Source: Alteromonas sp. M12
GTDB lineage: Bacteria > Pseudomonadota > Gammaproteobacteria > Enterobacterales > Alteromonadaceae
Direction: 5' to 3'
Assembly (NCBI RefSeq): GCF_037478005.1
Contig: NZ_CP144164.1
Span: 186,001-250,000 of the forward strand
Length of the DNA: 64,000 bases
Numbering within the stretch: the stretch's first letter is position 1; each line of letters starts with the position of its first letter. The notes under the pieces were generated by a model. The model saw only the letters and a program-made list of their open reading frames with translations. It made no database searches and had not been told where the DNA came from. Shown here in pieces: positions 38,201 to 46,240 of the stretch. Made by a program: the position numbers and the translations under genes.

Positions 38201-40829
38201 CCGAAAATTACTAAATGCAGTTGCACGAGTGGTATTGATTGCACGCCATGGTCTTATAAACAAACAAGTTAAATTGCGCACAAATGAACAGACGAAAGAC
38301 CTAATCAGTGGGGCAAAGCCCTATCACCAGATTAAAAATAAATCGAACGATTCACAGTCTGATATAGAACACCGACCAGAGTTAGAATTTTTTAATGGCA
38401 TGGGCGGTTTTGCCGACAATGGTAAAGAATATGTGATTTATTTAGAAAATGGACAGCAGACAGCGGCGCCATGGATTAACGTCATTGCTAATCCAAACTT
38501 TGGCTTTCATGTTTCAGAGCAAGGAAGTGGCTATACGTGGTCGGAAAATAGCCGTGAAAACCAGTTAACAGCTTGGTCAAATGACGCCATTTCAGACCCC
38601 TCGGGCGAGATTATATACATTCGTGATGAACAGAGCCTTCAACTCTACACTGCCACCGCGCAACCATTGCACGATAATGGCAAATATGTGGCTCGCCATG
38701 GCTTTGGTTATAGTCAATTTGAGCATCAAGTGGATGGTCTTGCGCTGAATTTGTTGCAATATGTACCACTCCAAGATTCTATCAAGATTTCTCGATTGAG
38801 TATTCGCAATGACTCTGGCCGAGCACGGCGCTTGTCGGTCACCGCGTATACAGAATGGGTGCTTGGTACTACACGCAAACAAACAGGTCCATATATAAGT
38901 AGTAAGCTTGACCCTTCCACGCAGGCTATTTTACTGCGCAACCGCTGGGGAATGGCCTTTCCAGAACGAGTAGCGTTTGCTGATATGGGCGGAAAACAAA
39001 CTCTTTGGACCACTGACCGAACTGAGTTTATTGGGCGAAGAGGCCATAAATCGGCCCCTCAAGCCTTGCTTTTAAAAACTCCTCTAACTGGGACGACTGG
39101 GGCTGGTTATGATCCTTGTACAGCGCTCCAGCAAGTGATTGAACTAGCTGATGGGGAGAGTATCGAATGTGTTGTTTTTATAGGACAAAGTGCAAACGAA
39201 CAACAAGCCTTGGAATTGATTAATCGTTATCGGCAGACTGATCTCAACGTTGTCTTGGATGAAGTTAGGCAACACTGGCAAAGTCTGCTAACTGCAGTGC
39301 AAGTCAAAACACCTGATCGCTCTATGGATATCATGTTAAATGGTTGGCTGTTGTATCAAACACTTGCGTGTCGAATTTGGGCGCGATCTTCTTTCTATCA
39401 AGCTAGTGGCGCTTATGGTTTCCGCGACCAATTGCAAGATGGCATGGCTTTGACATTCAGTCGTCCTGATATGACTCGCTCTCATATCCTACGTGCGGCA
39501 GCCAGACAGTTTTTAGAGGGTGACGTGCAACATTGGTGGCTACCTCATTCAGGACAGGGCGTACGCACGCACATTACCGACGATCGTGCTTGGTTGGCTC
39601 TGGCAACAACGAATTATATTACTACCTCTGGCGATCACACAATTTTAGATGAGATGGTGCCTTTTTTAGACGGACCTTTACTAAACGCTGGGCAGCATGA
39701 TGCTTTCTTTAAACCTGAGGTGACCGACGAATCAGCGAGTTTATATGAACATTGTGCTCTGGGTCTGGAACAGTCAATTTCGTTAACTGGGGAACACGGA
39801 TTGCCATTAATGGGCACGGGCGATTGGAATGATGGCATGAACCTAGTCGGTGCCCAAGGCAAAGGCGAAAGCGTGTGGTTGGGCTGGTTATTGATTTACA
39901 CCATTGATTCGTTCGTCGTACATGCACTAGCAAGGGGAAATGAAAAAGACCGACTTCGTGGCATACGCTGGCAGGGTCATGCGAAACAGTTGCGCGAAAA
40001 CATCGATAAACATGCATGGGATGGAGAATGGTATCGCCGCGCCACTTTTGATGATGGGACCTGGTTAGGCTCAAACGACAATGACGAGTGCAAAATTGAT
40101 TCAATTGCGCAATCTTGGGCGGTATTGGCTAAGGGCACAGACACTCAACGAGTGGCATCAGCTATGAGTCAAGTTGAACAAAATCTTATTCTACAGCAAG
40201 ACGGTTTAGCGCTTCTTTTCACCCCAGCTTTTGATCACAGCGTCAATAATCCAGGTTACATCAAGGGTTATCCGCCGGGGTTGCGGGAAAATGGTGGTCA
40301 GTATAGTCATGCTGCTATGTGGCTTATTTTTGCGTTTAGTCAACAAGGTGAAAGCAAAAAGGCCTGTGATTTGTTTAATATGCTCAACCCCATAAACCAC
40401 ACCAGTACACCTAAAGATATTGAACGTTACAAGGTTGAACCTTATGTGGTCGCCGCGGATATTTATTCGGTTTCTCCTTATATTGGTAGAGGCGGTTGGA
40501 CTTGGTATACAGGCGCAGCTGGGTGGATGTACCGCGCAGGTATAGAAGCTATTCTGGGTATCCGTAGAGAAGGAAAAACCTTGATAATACAACCTTGTAT
40601 TCCTACTAAATGGCCTGGATTTAACGCTAGCGTGAAGATCGAAAGCAGTCATTTCGACATTAATGTGAACAACACCCCTCCATTGGCAAATAATACGCTG
40701 AAAAGTGAACTCGACGGTGTTTTATTGGTTAACTCAAAACGGCGGGTTGATGTTGCGTTAGATGGAGAGGTGCATAACGTAAAAATTTGGGCAATAGCCC
40801 CCAGCACAACAGGAAAAGACAAAGCTTAA
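32223..40829 (+). CDS. cyclic beta-glucan synthase (NdvB/ChvB-type, GT84 plus GH94-like)
   Basis: 2868 residues, the normal size for NdvB/ChvB. The cytoplasmic N-terminal part is followed by membrane spans near 412-458. The glycosyltransferase 84 domain has the metal-binding TLDADTRLP near residue 628 and an R-x-x-RW motif (RQHRWIRGDW) near 777. More membrane spans lie near 820-865 and 945-990, then a glycoamylase-like domain (about 1330-1500, ending FMAHHQGMT). Two GH94-type regions end with GTGDWNDGMN near 2532. In Rhizobiales these enzymes start, elongate and cyclise beta-1,2-glucans for osmotic adaptation and host interaction. No NdvA exporter is next to it. Confidence 0.92.
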   Translation: MSNLIYFLFGSACSEPPWDSLLPVREELFGIERLEQHAVTLAAAQIVAKSTPRGVPLQIRLKQNASVLLNAYRASAKELEAGHIVVPAAEWLLDNYHLVEQQIREVKEDLPPSFYRQLPKLSVGPFAGYPRVFGIAWAYVAHTDSHFDPDNLCRFIQAYQSVQPLTIGELWAIAITLRIVLIENLRRLADQFTVGRLARADADQLTDRLLVSGCAHSVLAEDIATRSSGPLSEPFAAQLAKRLRDQDPKTTPALEWLEQRLNAQELTVEAVVQRSQLRQGASNVTIRNVITSMRLISDIDWTELFERVSLVDKRLSEDSKFSELDFATRNLYRSAIEQLARGSLFSELEVAELALQTAEEASKNAENEREAERLGDPGYCLIEQGRRSFERSLKFKPKLGLWLSRLHIRIGLSGYIASILISALTLVLLSIYAFGFSQLPLSWLVLITALGFIPATEISTAIVNRSVTWRLGSRVLAGLELKSGVPAALRTLVVVPTLLTNEDDILEQVEQLEVHFLGGIDGHLSFALLVDGVDADQEVLDSDAPLLAKASAKINELNQRYGPGPTGKRFLLLYRHRLFNPSENKWMGWERKRGKLHELNRLLRGATDTSFMSSVGCMTDLPTNVRYVITLDADTRLPRDTAQRLIGKMGHPLNRPRLNPDTQRIEAGYGIIQPRVTPSLSVGTEGSFYQRVFSNPGGMDPYAAAISDVYQDLFGEGSYTGKGIYDIDAFESSLAGRVQKNTLLSHDLFEGIFARAALVSDIEVVEEFPARYDVLAKRQHRWIRGDWQLLPWIFARFTGVKSVSHIGRWKMLDNLRRSLVGPLTLLALLLSWLLPLSLAVISTALLLATMIIPAFIPSVFSLTPHKSSVNLANHLRMWTGDLRNAGAQVLFNLAFLPDHSWRTIDAISRTLLRVFFSHRGLLEWTSTAQSNGHPRLSLVGFYRTMWTGTVVSQVICLGLLVLAPTSWPLIVPFALLWLLAPLFAFFSSRSQPSALGQDTDQFSGELRLTARQTWRYFETFVTAQDNMLPPDNFQEEPQAVIAHRTSPTNIGLYLLSAVCARDFGWAGLQETIARLEVTFKTLKGLPRYKGHFYNWYSTQTLQVLLPAYVSSVDSGNLAGHLIALANACDEWQEQPMHNCISTGIQDNLKLLLEVTHPTTSNNSRPNQLLNTLITDISVLINGSQNIEVFAPTVLELTKKAQKLVNQQLSSDNQLYVTEVCFWLGSIGKLVTQQLLDQQALAKPEARNILIQRLYTLANTARYMAHEMDFAFLLDPERNLISIGYSLAENCLDPSCYDLLASEARLASLFAIAKGDVVTKHWFRLGRTATPLGNGSALISWSGSMFEYLMPSLVMRAPLGSLLEQTNCLVVERQQQYGHQLGIPWGISESSFNARDIELTYQYSNFGVPGLGLKRGLSENTVIAPYATGLATMVDPKAAVENYRRLEKMGARGTFGFYEALDFTPARLPLGADVAIVRSFMAHHQGMTIVAILNCLHKGLMRSRFHREPKIQACELLLQEKMPRNIAIGHPRAEEVKGSNSVQASEANTVRRLSATSNEVPLTHLLSNGRYTVMLTTSGAGYSRWRDFAITRWNEDSTCDNNGSFILLRDIESGKCWSGTAQPFDVHGEFQPCLFAEDHAEFSMRQGNLSTKMEILVSGEDDGEVRRLSVTNNGHFCHEVEVTSYAELVLAEAANDNAHPAFAKMFVQTEFMPEFGALVATRRKRSANDTDIWAAHFAIVEGEISAIPQYETSRAEFIGRGNTVASAAAMGITELSAGKQLSNTVGCVLDPIFALRFQLKVPPGAVVRVVYWTVVAASRAELLELIDRHNDLSAYDRAKTLAWTQAQVQLRYLGIKDAEVADFQRLAAPIIYADARFRASSQAIVRGMACQSELWTLSISGDLPIVLLRIDDIEDMAEVKQLLRAHEYWCMKGLAVDLVIINERTASYIQDLQNALDIAVRSSQSRPRFHKNIVGDQLNCSVHVLRADLIPSDTRKLLNAVARVVLIARHGLINKQVKLRTNEQTKDLISGAKPYHQIKNKSNDSQSDIEHRPELEFFNGMGGFADNGKEYVIYLENGQQTAAPWINVIANPNFGFHVSEQGSGYTWSENSRENQLTAWSNDAISDPSGEIIYIRDEQSLQLYTATAQPLHDNGKYVARHGFGYSQFEHQVDGLALNLLQYVPLQDSIKISRLSIRNDSGRARRLSVTAYTEWVLGTTRKQTGPYISSKLDPSTQAILLRNRWGMAFPERVAFADMGGKQTLWTTDRTEFIGRRGHKSAPQALLLKTPLTGTTGAGYDPCTALQQVIELADGESIECVVFIGQSANEQQALELINRYRQTDLNVVLDEVRQHWQSLLTAVQVKTPDRSMDIMLNGWLLYQTLACRIWARSSFYQASGAYGFRDQLQDGMALTFSRPDMTRSHILRAAARQFLEGDVQHWWLPHSGQGVRTHITDDRAWLALATTNYITTSGDHTILDEMVPFLDGPLLNAGQHDAFFKPEVTDESASLYEHCALGLEQSISLTGEHGLPLMGTGDWNDGMNLVGAQGKGESVWLGWLLIYTIDSFVVHALARGNEKDRLRGIRWQGHAKQLRENIDKHAWDGEWYRRATFDDGTWLGSNDNDECKIDSIAQSWAVLAKGTDTQRVASAMSQVEQNLILQQDGLALLFTPAFDHSVNNPGYIKGYPPGLRENGGQYSHAAMWLIFAFSQQGESKKACDLFNMLNPINHTSTPKDIERYKVEPYVVAADIYSVSPYIGRGGWTWYTGAAGWMYRAGIEAILGIRREGKTLIIQPCIPTKWPGFNASVKIESSHFDINVNNTPPLANNTLKSELDGVLLVNSKRRVDVALDGEVHNVKIWAIAPSTTGKDKA

Positions 40830-40998
40830 TTTAATTCGTGGATTCGGTTGTAGGCTAACGTATAGATTGCAAAATAGCGTTACTAACGATAGAGGTTACA
40901 TCTAAAACAAAGTGTTAAGTATTGGTTTACTAATGTTGATGAAACCTAGTCTTAAATGCATTACACAAGAGCATTGTGCTTATGAGGATAGCTTTATC

Positions 40999-43500
40999 AT
41001 GAACATTAAGCGTGTAAAAGTACTATTAATTGAAGGATGTCCGACACTGGCAAGGCGGATTAGAAAATCATTAATGTGTGAACAACCGGCTATATTCAAT
41101 GTAGCTTGGGTACGAGAAACTAAGCAGGCTGTTAACATCATGGATAACACTCATGTTGATATGGTTTTGCTTGATTTAGCGGTTTCCAATGGAAAAAGTG
41201 CGGAATTAGTTGAACAGATACGACAACAAACGCCTCAGGCTATCATTATATTGCTGTACAGCAGTATTGATAAAGCTTTTGCCCAACAAGCGATGCAAAA
41301 AGGGGCTTATGATTGTTTAGAGAAAAGTCAGCTTGGTAAAAACGGACTTAAGCGAATTTTGCTCTATCATTTAATGTTGGCCTATGTAGAAACAAAGAGG
41401 GTCATCAGTGATGCAAAGTTACAAGCAGTATGCAATGCGTCTTTTCTTGGTGTGATGATATCTGATGAGCTTGGCAATATCACTTATACCAACCCCGCCT
41501 ATCAAACTATTACGGGATTGAGCGCCAAACAATGCTTAGGGCAACATTGGGCAACGTCTATCCATGCAAATGATCGATTGCGGCTTGAGCGGGAGTGGCG
41601 AGATGAGCTGCAAACGCAACAAACTTTTTACTCCAAACTCAGATTGACTCGTCAGAATAAGAGTACTTGCCAAGTAGGTATGACAGGCACTTTTATTAAA
41701 GACGAAAACGGGTTTTATGGTCATGCTCGTACCTTTGAAGTACTCAGAGATCGAAACAATGTTGCGCCATCAGCGCATTCATTATTTAAAATAAATCGGA
41801 CTTGGTTGCCAGCTACAACGGCACAATTAACTTTAGACATGATGAATGATGCAGTATTAAGTACCGATATAAATGGCAGAGTAACGTACTTAAATCAAGC
41901 TGCCCAGCGTCTTACCGGATGGAATAATTGCGAAGCAAGTGGGCGTTTGCTAGCGACTATTTATAATTTAAAAGACCACATAAGCGGCGCTACTTTGGAT
42001 GATTCTGTTGAATTTTCTTTAGCGAAAAATAAAACCAATGAATTGCATCGAGACTGCGTGCTGACTCGTAAAGACGGTGTTGAAACCATGATAGAGGAAT
42101 CTGTAACGCCAATTCACGATCAAAGAAGCAAAATTATTGGCGGGGTTATTGTATTTCGTGATGTCACTAAATCTCGGGTGATAAGCGCAAAAATGGCGTA
42201 CTTGGCACAGCATGATGCACTAACGGGTTTGCCAAATAGGTTGCTTTTACACGAACGTCTTAATCAGGCTATGCGGCTGGCAAAACGCAATGAAAAACGA
42301 TTGGCTCTATTGTATTTAGATATTGATTTATTTAAAAATATCAATGATTTACATGGACATGAAGTGGGCGATAAATTGTTATGTTCGATTGCTAAGCGCA
42401 TGGCTGACACAGTGAGAGATAGCGATACAGTTTGTCGCCAAGGAGGAGATGAATTTGTGGTGTTACTATCTGAAATTGAGCACCCCAATGATGCCGCACT
42501 ATTTTCTAGTAAGTTATTGGCTGCGATGGCGATACCTCATGTAATCAACGGTAAAGAGATTTCAGTAGGACTAAGTATCGGTATTGGTATATTTCCAAAT
42601 GATGGCGAAGATAGTCACATACTCATGAAAAGTGCAGATAGCGCCATGTTCCATGCAAAAGCCAGTGGCCGCAATTGTTACCAGTTTTTTAAACAATCGA
42701 TGCATTCTGATGCAAAGCTTCGTAGCGAGATTGAAACTCGTATAAAGCGCGCTTTACTACAGGATGAGTTTGAAGTTTATTACCAACCCCAGTTTGATAT
42801 CAACAGCCGCAAAGTGACAGGGGCTGAGGCTTTAATACGCTGGCACGACCCTGAGCTAGGTTTACTATATCCCAGTGAATTTATTCAAGTTGCGGAGCAA
42901 TCATCATTAATACACTTAATTGGTGAGTGGGTGCGTTTGAAAGTCTGTAGACAGCAAAAAGTTTGGCAAAGTAAGGGGCTTGATATAGTGCCTGTTATGG
43001 TCAATATATCTGCAATTGAATTCTTGCAGCCTCACTTTTTGAATAATGTTAAATTGAATTTGACAGATACTGGTTTAGACCCTTGGTGTTTGGGGTTGGA
43101 GGTTGAGGAGAAAGACATCACCCTTAGTGCTTATCCCGTCATTCAGAAGCTTAAAAGTTTGGGGGTGAAGTTAGTTTTAGATAATTTTGGCAGTGGCATT
43201 GGGCATTTGAGTTACCTTCAGTACTTAGCCTTTGATACCGTAAAAATAGCCTCGAATATCATTGTCGATGCTGTGTTGGAAAATGACAAAGCTAAAGTTG
43301 CCCAAGCCGTAATCGGTTTAAGTAAAAATTTAGGTCAAGATATTATTGCAAAAGGTATCGAGAACCAGCAACAACTGACTTATCTACAACACAGCCAATG
43401 CACTTCAGCACAAGGCTATTATTTTAAACGTCCATTAGTAGCAGAGAAATTTTCGGAATTACTCGGATATGAGAAAACGCCTTTAATGCTAAGTCGTTAA
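40999..43500 (+). CDS. REC-PAS-PAS-GGDEF-EAL c-di-GMP signalling protein with a degenerate EAL site
   Basis: I start at the ATG at 40999 so that the receiver begins at once (KVLLIEGCPTL); the frame is open to a GTG at 40912. The 833 residues contain a receiver domain (phospho-acceptor Asp in VLLDLAVSNG, Lys in LEKSQ), two PAS domains, a GGDEF domain with intact motif near residue 482 and an inhibitory RDSD five residues before it, and an EAL domain with the EAL motif near 610. In the EAL part the usual DDFG is DNFG (about 728-731), KID is KIA and AEG is AKG. These changes predict a diguanylate cyclase with weak or no phosphodiesterase activity. It follows the glucan synthase in the same direction. 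Confidence 0.88.
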   Translation: MNIKRVKVLLIEGCPTLARRIRKSLMCEQPAIFNVAWVRETKQAVNIMDNTHVDMVLLDLAVSNGKSAELVEQIRQQTPQAIIILLYSSIDKAFAQQAMQKGAYDCLEKSQLGKNGLKRILLYHLMLAYVETKRVISDAKLQAVCNASFLGVMISDELGNITYTNPAYQTITGLSAKQCLGQHWATSIHANDRLRLEREWRDELQTQQTFYSKLRLTRQNKSTCQVGMTGTFIKDENGFYGHARTFEVLRDRNNVAPSAHSLFKINRTWLPATTAQLTLDMMNDAVLSTDINGRVTYLNQAAQRLTGWNNCEASGRLLATIYNLKDHISGATLDDSVEFSLAKNKTNELHRDCVLTRKDGVETMIEESVTPIHDQRSKIIGGVIVFRDVTKSRVISAKMAYLAQHDALTGLPNRLLLHERLNQAMRLAKRNEKRLALLYLDIDLFKNINDLHGHEVGDKLLCSIAKRMADTVRDSDTVCRQGGDEFVVLLSEIEHPNDAALFSSKLLAAMAIPHVINGKEISVGLSIGIGIFPNDGEDSHILMKSADSAMFHAKASGRNCYQFFKQSMHSDAKLRSEIETRIKRALLQDEFEVYYQPQFDINSRKVTGAEALIRWHDPELGLLYPSEFIQVAEQSSLIHLIGEWVRLKVCRQQKVWQSKGLDIVPVMVNISAIEFLQPHFLNNVKLNLTDTGLDPWCLGLEVEEKDITLSAYPVIQKLKSLGVKLVLDNFGSGIGHLSYLQYLAFDTVKIASNIIVDAVLENDKAKVAQAVIGLSKNLGQDIIAKGIENQQQLTYLQHSQCTSAQGYYFKRPLVAEKFSELLGYEKTPLMLSR

Positions 43501-43564
43501 TACTTAAACACCAGACAAAATTTTTTTTAAAAATATCAGACACAAATCTGCAGTAAGGGCACCC

Positions 43565-43744
43565 ATGAATAGAATTGATAATCGTCGAATATTATATGAT
43601 AGCCAAGCTTTGGTGAGTGACGTCCATAATAGTAACGTCAGCCCTCATTGGCCCAAAGTTCTGGTGACAGCCTCGATGAAAAACATTAGCCAGTTAAAGG
43701 ACAAAACCCCAACTGATTCTAGGTTGCTTCCTTTAATTCCCTGA
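43565..43744 (+). CDS. possible small protein, 59 residues
   Basis: An ATG at 43565 preceded by AAGGG opens a 59-residue frame (starts MNRIDNRRILYDSQALVSD). The NRRILYDSQALVSD stretch faintly recalls the start of PilZ domains, which would fit the upstream c-di-GMP gene, but the rest does not continue the domain. It could be a truncated PilZ gene or chance. The rest of 43501-44070 shows no other feature I can support. Confidence 0.25.
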   Translation: MNRIDNRRILYDSQALVSDVHNSNVSPHWPKVLVTASMKNISQLKDKTPTDSRLLPLIP

Positions 43745-44070
43745 TTGTGTGGTTTGTTTTTCATTGCGTCAAAAAGGCCTGCGACAGAATTAAATTGCAT
43801 TCGTCTAGCTGTTACAAGTTGTTTTTTCATTTCAAAATTTTGCTTGGTTTTGCTGTTAATAGGAGCACAATGAAATATCTGAATGCTATGTGCGTTATCG
43901 AACATAGTGATGTCATTCACTTTGATAGAATAAAATTGTTTTATGTTCATACATAGTTAAAAAGATATAGGAGATTGTTGTGTTAATACTAAATCCCCAA
44001 AATATGCAGACAACTGCAAAAGCACTCAAACCCTATAACTGCGACTTTAGGGGCATACGAATGGTGGGAC

Positions 44071-44772
44071 ATGCCTAGGCCAGAGGACAATAAATTACTA
44101 AATGCTTTACCACAAACCTGTAAAGACAGAATATTTCCGCTGCTGAAACTAACGAATTTGCCTTTAGGTAAAGTGGTTTACGAAGCGGGACAAAAAGTTG
44201 CTAATGTATATTTCCCCACAGATAGCATTATTTCATTACTTTCGATGATGGAAAATGGAGCCTCAACGGAAATATCAGTGGTAGGTAACGAGGGCTTAGT
44301 CGGCATTGCAGTTTTCATGGGGGGAGAAAGCACACCAAATCGTGCGATAGTGCAAAGTGAAGGAACTGCGTTTAGTTTACCTGCTTCAGTAATAAAACAA
44401 GAATTCAATAATGATGTGGCCGTTCGCGTGTTGTTATTACGATTCACGCAAGCGCTAATGGCACAAATGGCACAAACAGCAGTATGTAATCGTCACCACT
44501 CTATCGAACAGCAACTTTGTCGCTGGCTTTTACTGTCAATTGATCGTCTATCTACAAATAATCTAATTATGACCCAAGAGTTGATAGCCAATATGTTAGG
44601 CGTCAGGCGGGAGGGGGTTACCGAGGCTGCCGGAAAATTACAAAAACAACACGTGATTACCTACAAACGAGGCCACATCACAGTGATAGACAGGAAAAAG
44701 CTAGAAGAAATGTGTTGCGAGTGTTACATCGTCGTGAAAAATGAAACCAATAGATTGGGTTTGTTTGGCTAA
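44071..44772 (+). CDS. Crp/Fnr family transcriptional regulator
   Basis: 233 residues. Cyclic-nucleotide-binding-type domain (KVVYEAGQKVANVYFPTDSIISLLS, EISVVGNEGLVGIAVFMGG) and winged helix (TQELIANMLGVRREGVTEAAGKLQKQHVITYKRGHITV). The end has a Cys cluster (EMCCECY) also seen in the paralogue at 30196-30930. These paralogues belong to a Crp/Fnr subgroup common in environmental Proteobacteria whose ligand is not known. It stands alone, just left of the decayed region. Confidence 0.8.
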   Translation: MPRPEDNKLLNALPQTCKDRIFPLLKLTNLPLGKVVYEAGQKVANVYFPTDSIISLLSMMENGASTEISVVGNEGLVGIAVFMGGESTPNRAIVQSEGTAFSLPASVIKQEFNNDVAVRVLLLRFTQALMAQMAQTAVCNRHHSIEQQLCRWLLLSIDRLSTNNLIMTQELIANMLGVRREGVTEAAGKLQKQHVITYKRGHITVIDRKKLEEMCCECYIVVKNETNRLGLFG

Positions 44773-44785
44773 TTTTCGATTGTTA

Positions 44786-44983
44786 TGGTTAGGACAGTAT
44801 TCCATTAATGACTGGGATATTGGTAATGAAATTGAGGATGATCACGGCGTGTCAATAGCGACATTTTGGAGTGATTTAAATTAAGGCGAAAATGATGGTG
44901 CTCGCATTTATCAAAATACAGGTGTTTTTGATGGGGCGATGACAACTAATCAAAGCCCCATTTTTCCATCTACAAGCGTCTAA
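44786..44983 (+). pseudogene. possible decayed coding remnant of unknown family
   Basis: One frame reads through with protein-like composition (WLGQYSINDWDIGNEIEDD and, later, DGARIYQNTGVFDG) but is broken by a TAA at about 44882-44884 and has no start. Asp/Gly/Asn richness recalls beta-propeller or FG-GAP-type repeats, without certainty. It may be a gene remnant or chance. The following 200 bases (44984-45191) hold only a hairpin at 45105-45127 (9-bp stem, 5-base loop). Confidence 0.25.
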
Positions 44984-45191
44984 AAACTGTAAACAAACTT
45001 CTATATTGCCCCAAACTGCTCGACACCCTTTAAAAATAGCGCCCTTGCGCGATATTGCTCAGCATATCCCTGTGCTTTGTCGCTTCGCGACCGCTAAAGC
45101 TGTGCTAATTTGTTCCACACAAATTAGTCGGACAATGAGTTCAAGTCTGTATGCTACTTGCAATAATTTAGGAGGAGGTAAATATCCATTC

Positions 45192-45605
45192 TTAGAGCAG
45201 TTCTGCTGCCGCTTGTATCATTAGGCGTTTATCATGTCCGGTATTTGGCACAATTTGTAATTTCCAGTTGAAGGGGAGTGCTAAGTTTCTGGCGATTTTT
45301 TTGCTAGTAGCAAAAAACTGTTTGCCCCTTTCTAATCTATGTTTACCTTGTCGCAATGCAGACTCTGATTCGTCTAACTTGCCACTTTCAGACGAATTAT
45401 CTAGTTCTCCAAGCAGCACTATCAGTTCTTTTTTGAATGCATTTGCAAGCGGAGGATGTTGCTCAGGTAGAGAATAAGGGTAATCACCTTCACTATCGGG
45501 AAACGTATATACGCCAGCATTGGCTGCTATCGCTTTGTTAATGCGGTCACTTTGGTGTAGCAAAACCATGCGATGAACAAATAGTGAAATGGTTATTTTT
45601 AAGTC
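45192..45605 (-). pseudogene. C-terminal half of an alpha/beta hydrolase (truncated)
   Basis: The frame reads LFVHRM, then RINKAIAANAGVYTFPD, a short variable loop, LIVLLGELDNS with the family's Asp region, HRLERGKQFFATS and a terminal FNWKLQIVPNTGHDKRLM with the catalytic His. This is the C-terminal half of esterase/depolymerase-like alpha/beta hydrolases. The half with the nucleophile G-x-S-x-G motif is missing upstream, where the sequence becomes non-coding. An ATG at 45569 would give 125 residues without the nucleophile. Hence a gene remnant. Confidence 0.6.
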
Positions 45606-45801
45606 GTCAGACAGCCAAGCTCACCTCGCGCTAACGTCATCTCAGATATATGCGCTCACTGCGTTCGGTAATGAGCTTTGATAAGACAGCGCGATAATGG
45701 TGCACTCGGTGAAAAGCGTCTACACCGCGTATATCAAGTGATTGATAGTTTCATGGGAACAAGCCGAATTACTACGATTAACACCTTTGGTCTAGATCAC
45801 G

Positions 45802-46164
45802 TCACGGAATGGCCAAAAAACATTGGTTAAAATTAACCAATATAGGCCCCTGCGAAAAGAGTATGCCCACTATGTCGACATAGTTATCACTTGGATACCA
45901 ATTGCTAGCTAAGCTTTGTGCATGGGTATAAACCCAAATTAAATTGTTTATACCATGAGTGTTAGTCATGCGGTCGTACATTAAATCCATAGTTCTTTTA
46001 ACGCTTTTTGGTCCAACTGCTCCCCACCAAAATCTTGCTCCTTCAGCTTCATGTAATGGGCGTCATAAAATAGGGATATCGGCATCAGTAAACTTTTTCA
46101 GTTCGGCAGAAATAGTGTCAGATAGTTTTACACTTAAAGGTAAATCACACCGTAAATCTTTGAT
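45802..46164 (-). pseudogene. remnant of a GH26 beta-mannanase with an in-frame stop
   Basis: The minus frame from 46164 reads ELKKFTDADIPIL, a TGA at 46065-46063, then [38 protein letters not shown] and [13 protein letters not shown]. This is the conserved core of family 26 mannan endo-1,4-beta-mannosidases, in which IPxLWRPLHE contains the acid/base Glu. The TGA replaces the conserved Trp (one base from TGG). After VDIVGI the sequence departs from the family and stops at 45802, so the nucleophile region is absent. The 5' part is also missing. It is a degraded fragment of about 120 codons. Confidence 0.7.
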
Positions 46165-46240
46165 TTAATTGGTAGTCATGAATTTTGCTAAATTAAATAA
46201 TTAAATATAGATTCATAACAAACAGAAGTGTGATTAAACA

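Noticed and set aside
40912..40998. N-terminal extension of the GGDEF-EAL protein from GTG 40912
   Set aside because: The extra 29 residues are not part of the receiver domain, and the ATG at 40999 has a plausible ribosome site.
43645..43950. A 101-residue minus-strand frame
   Set aside because: No ribosome site, no family resemblance, and it overlaps the small plus-strand frame. It looks like chance in AT-rich sequence.
45006..45224. A 72-residue plus-strand frame
   Set aside because: Composition is not protein-like and it contains a hairpin. It lies in the decayed region and has no family features.
45959..46168. A 69-residue plus-strand frame
   Set aside because: It is antisense to the GH26 remnant, whose translation is clearly conserved.
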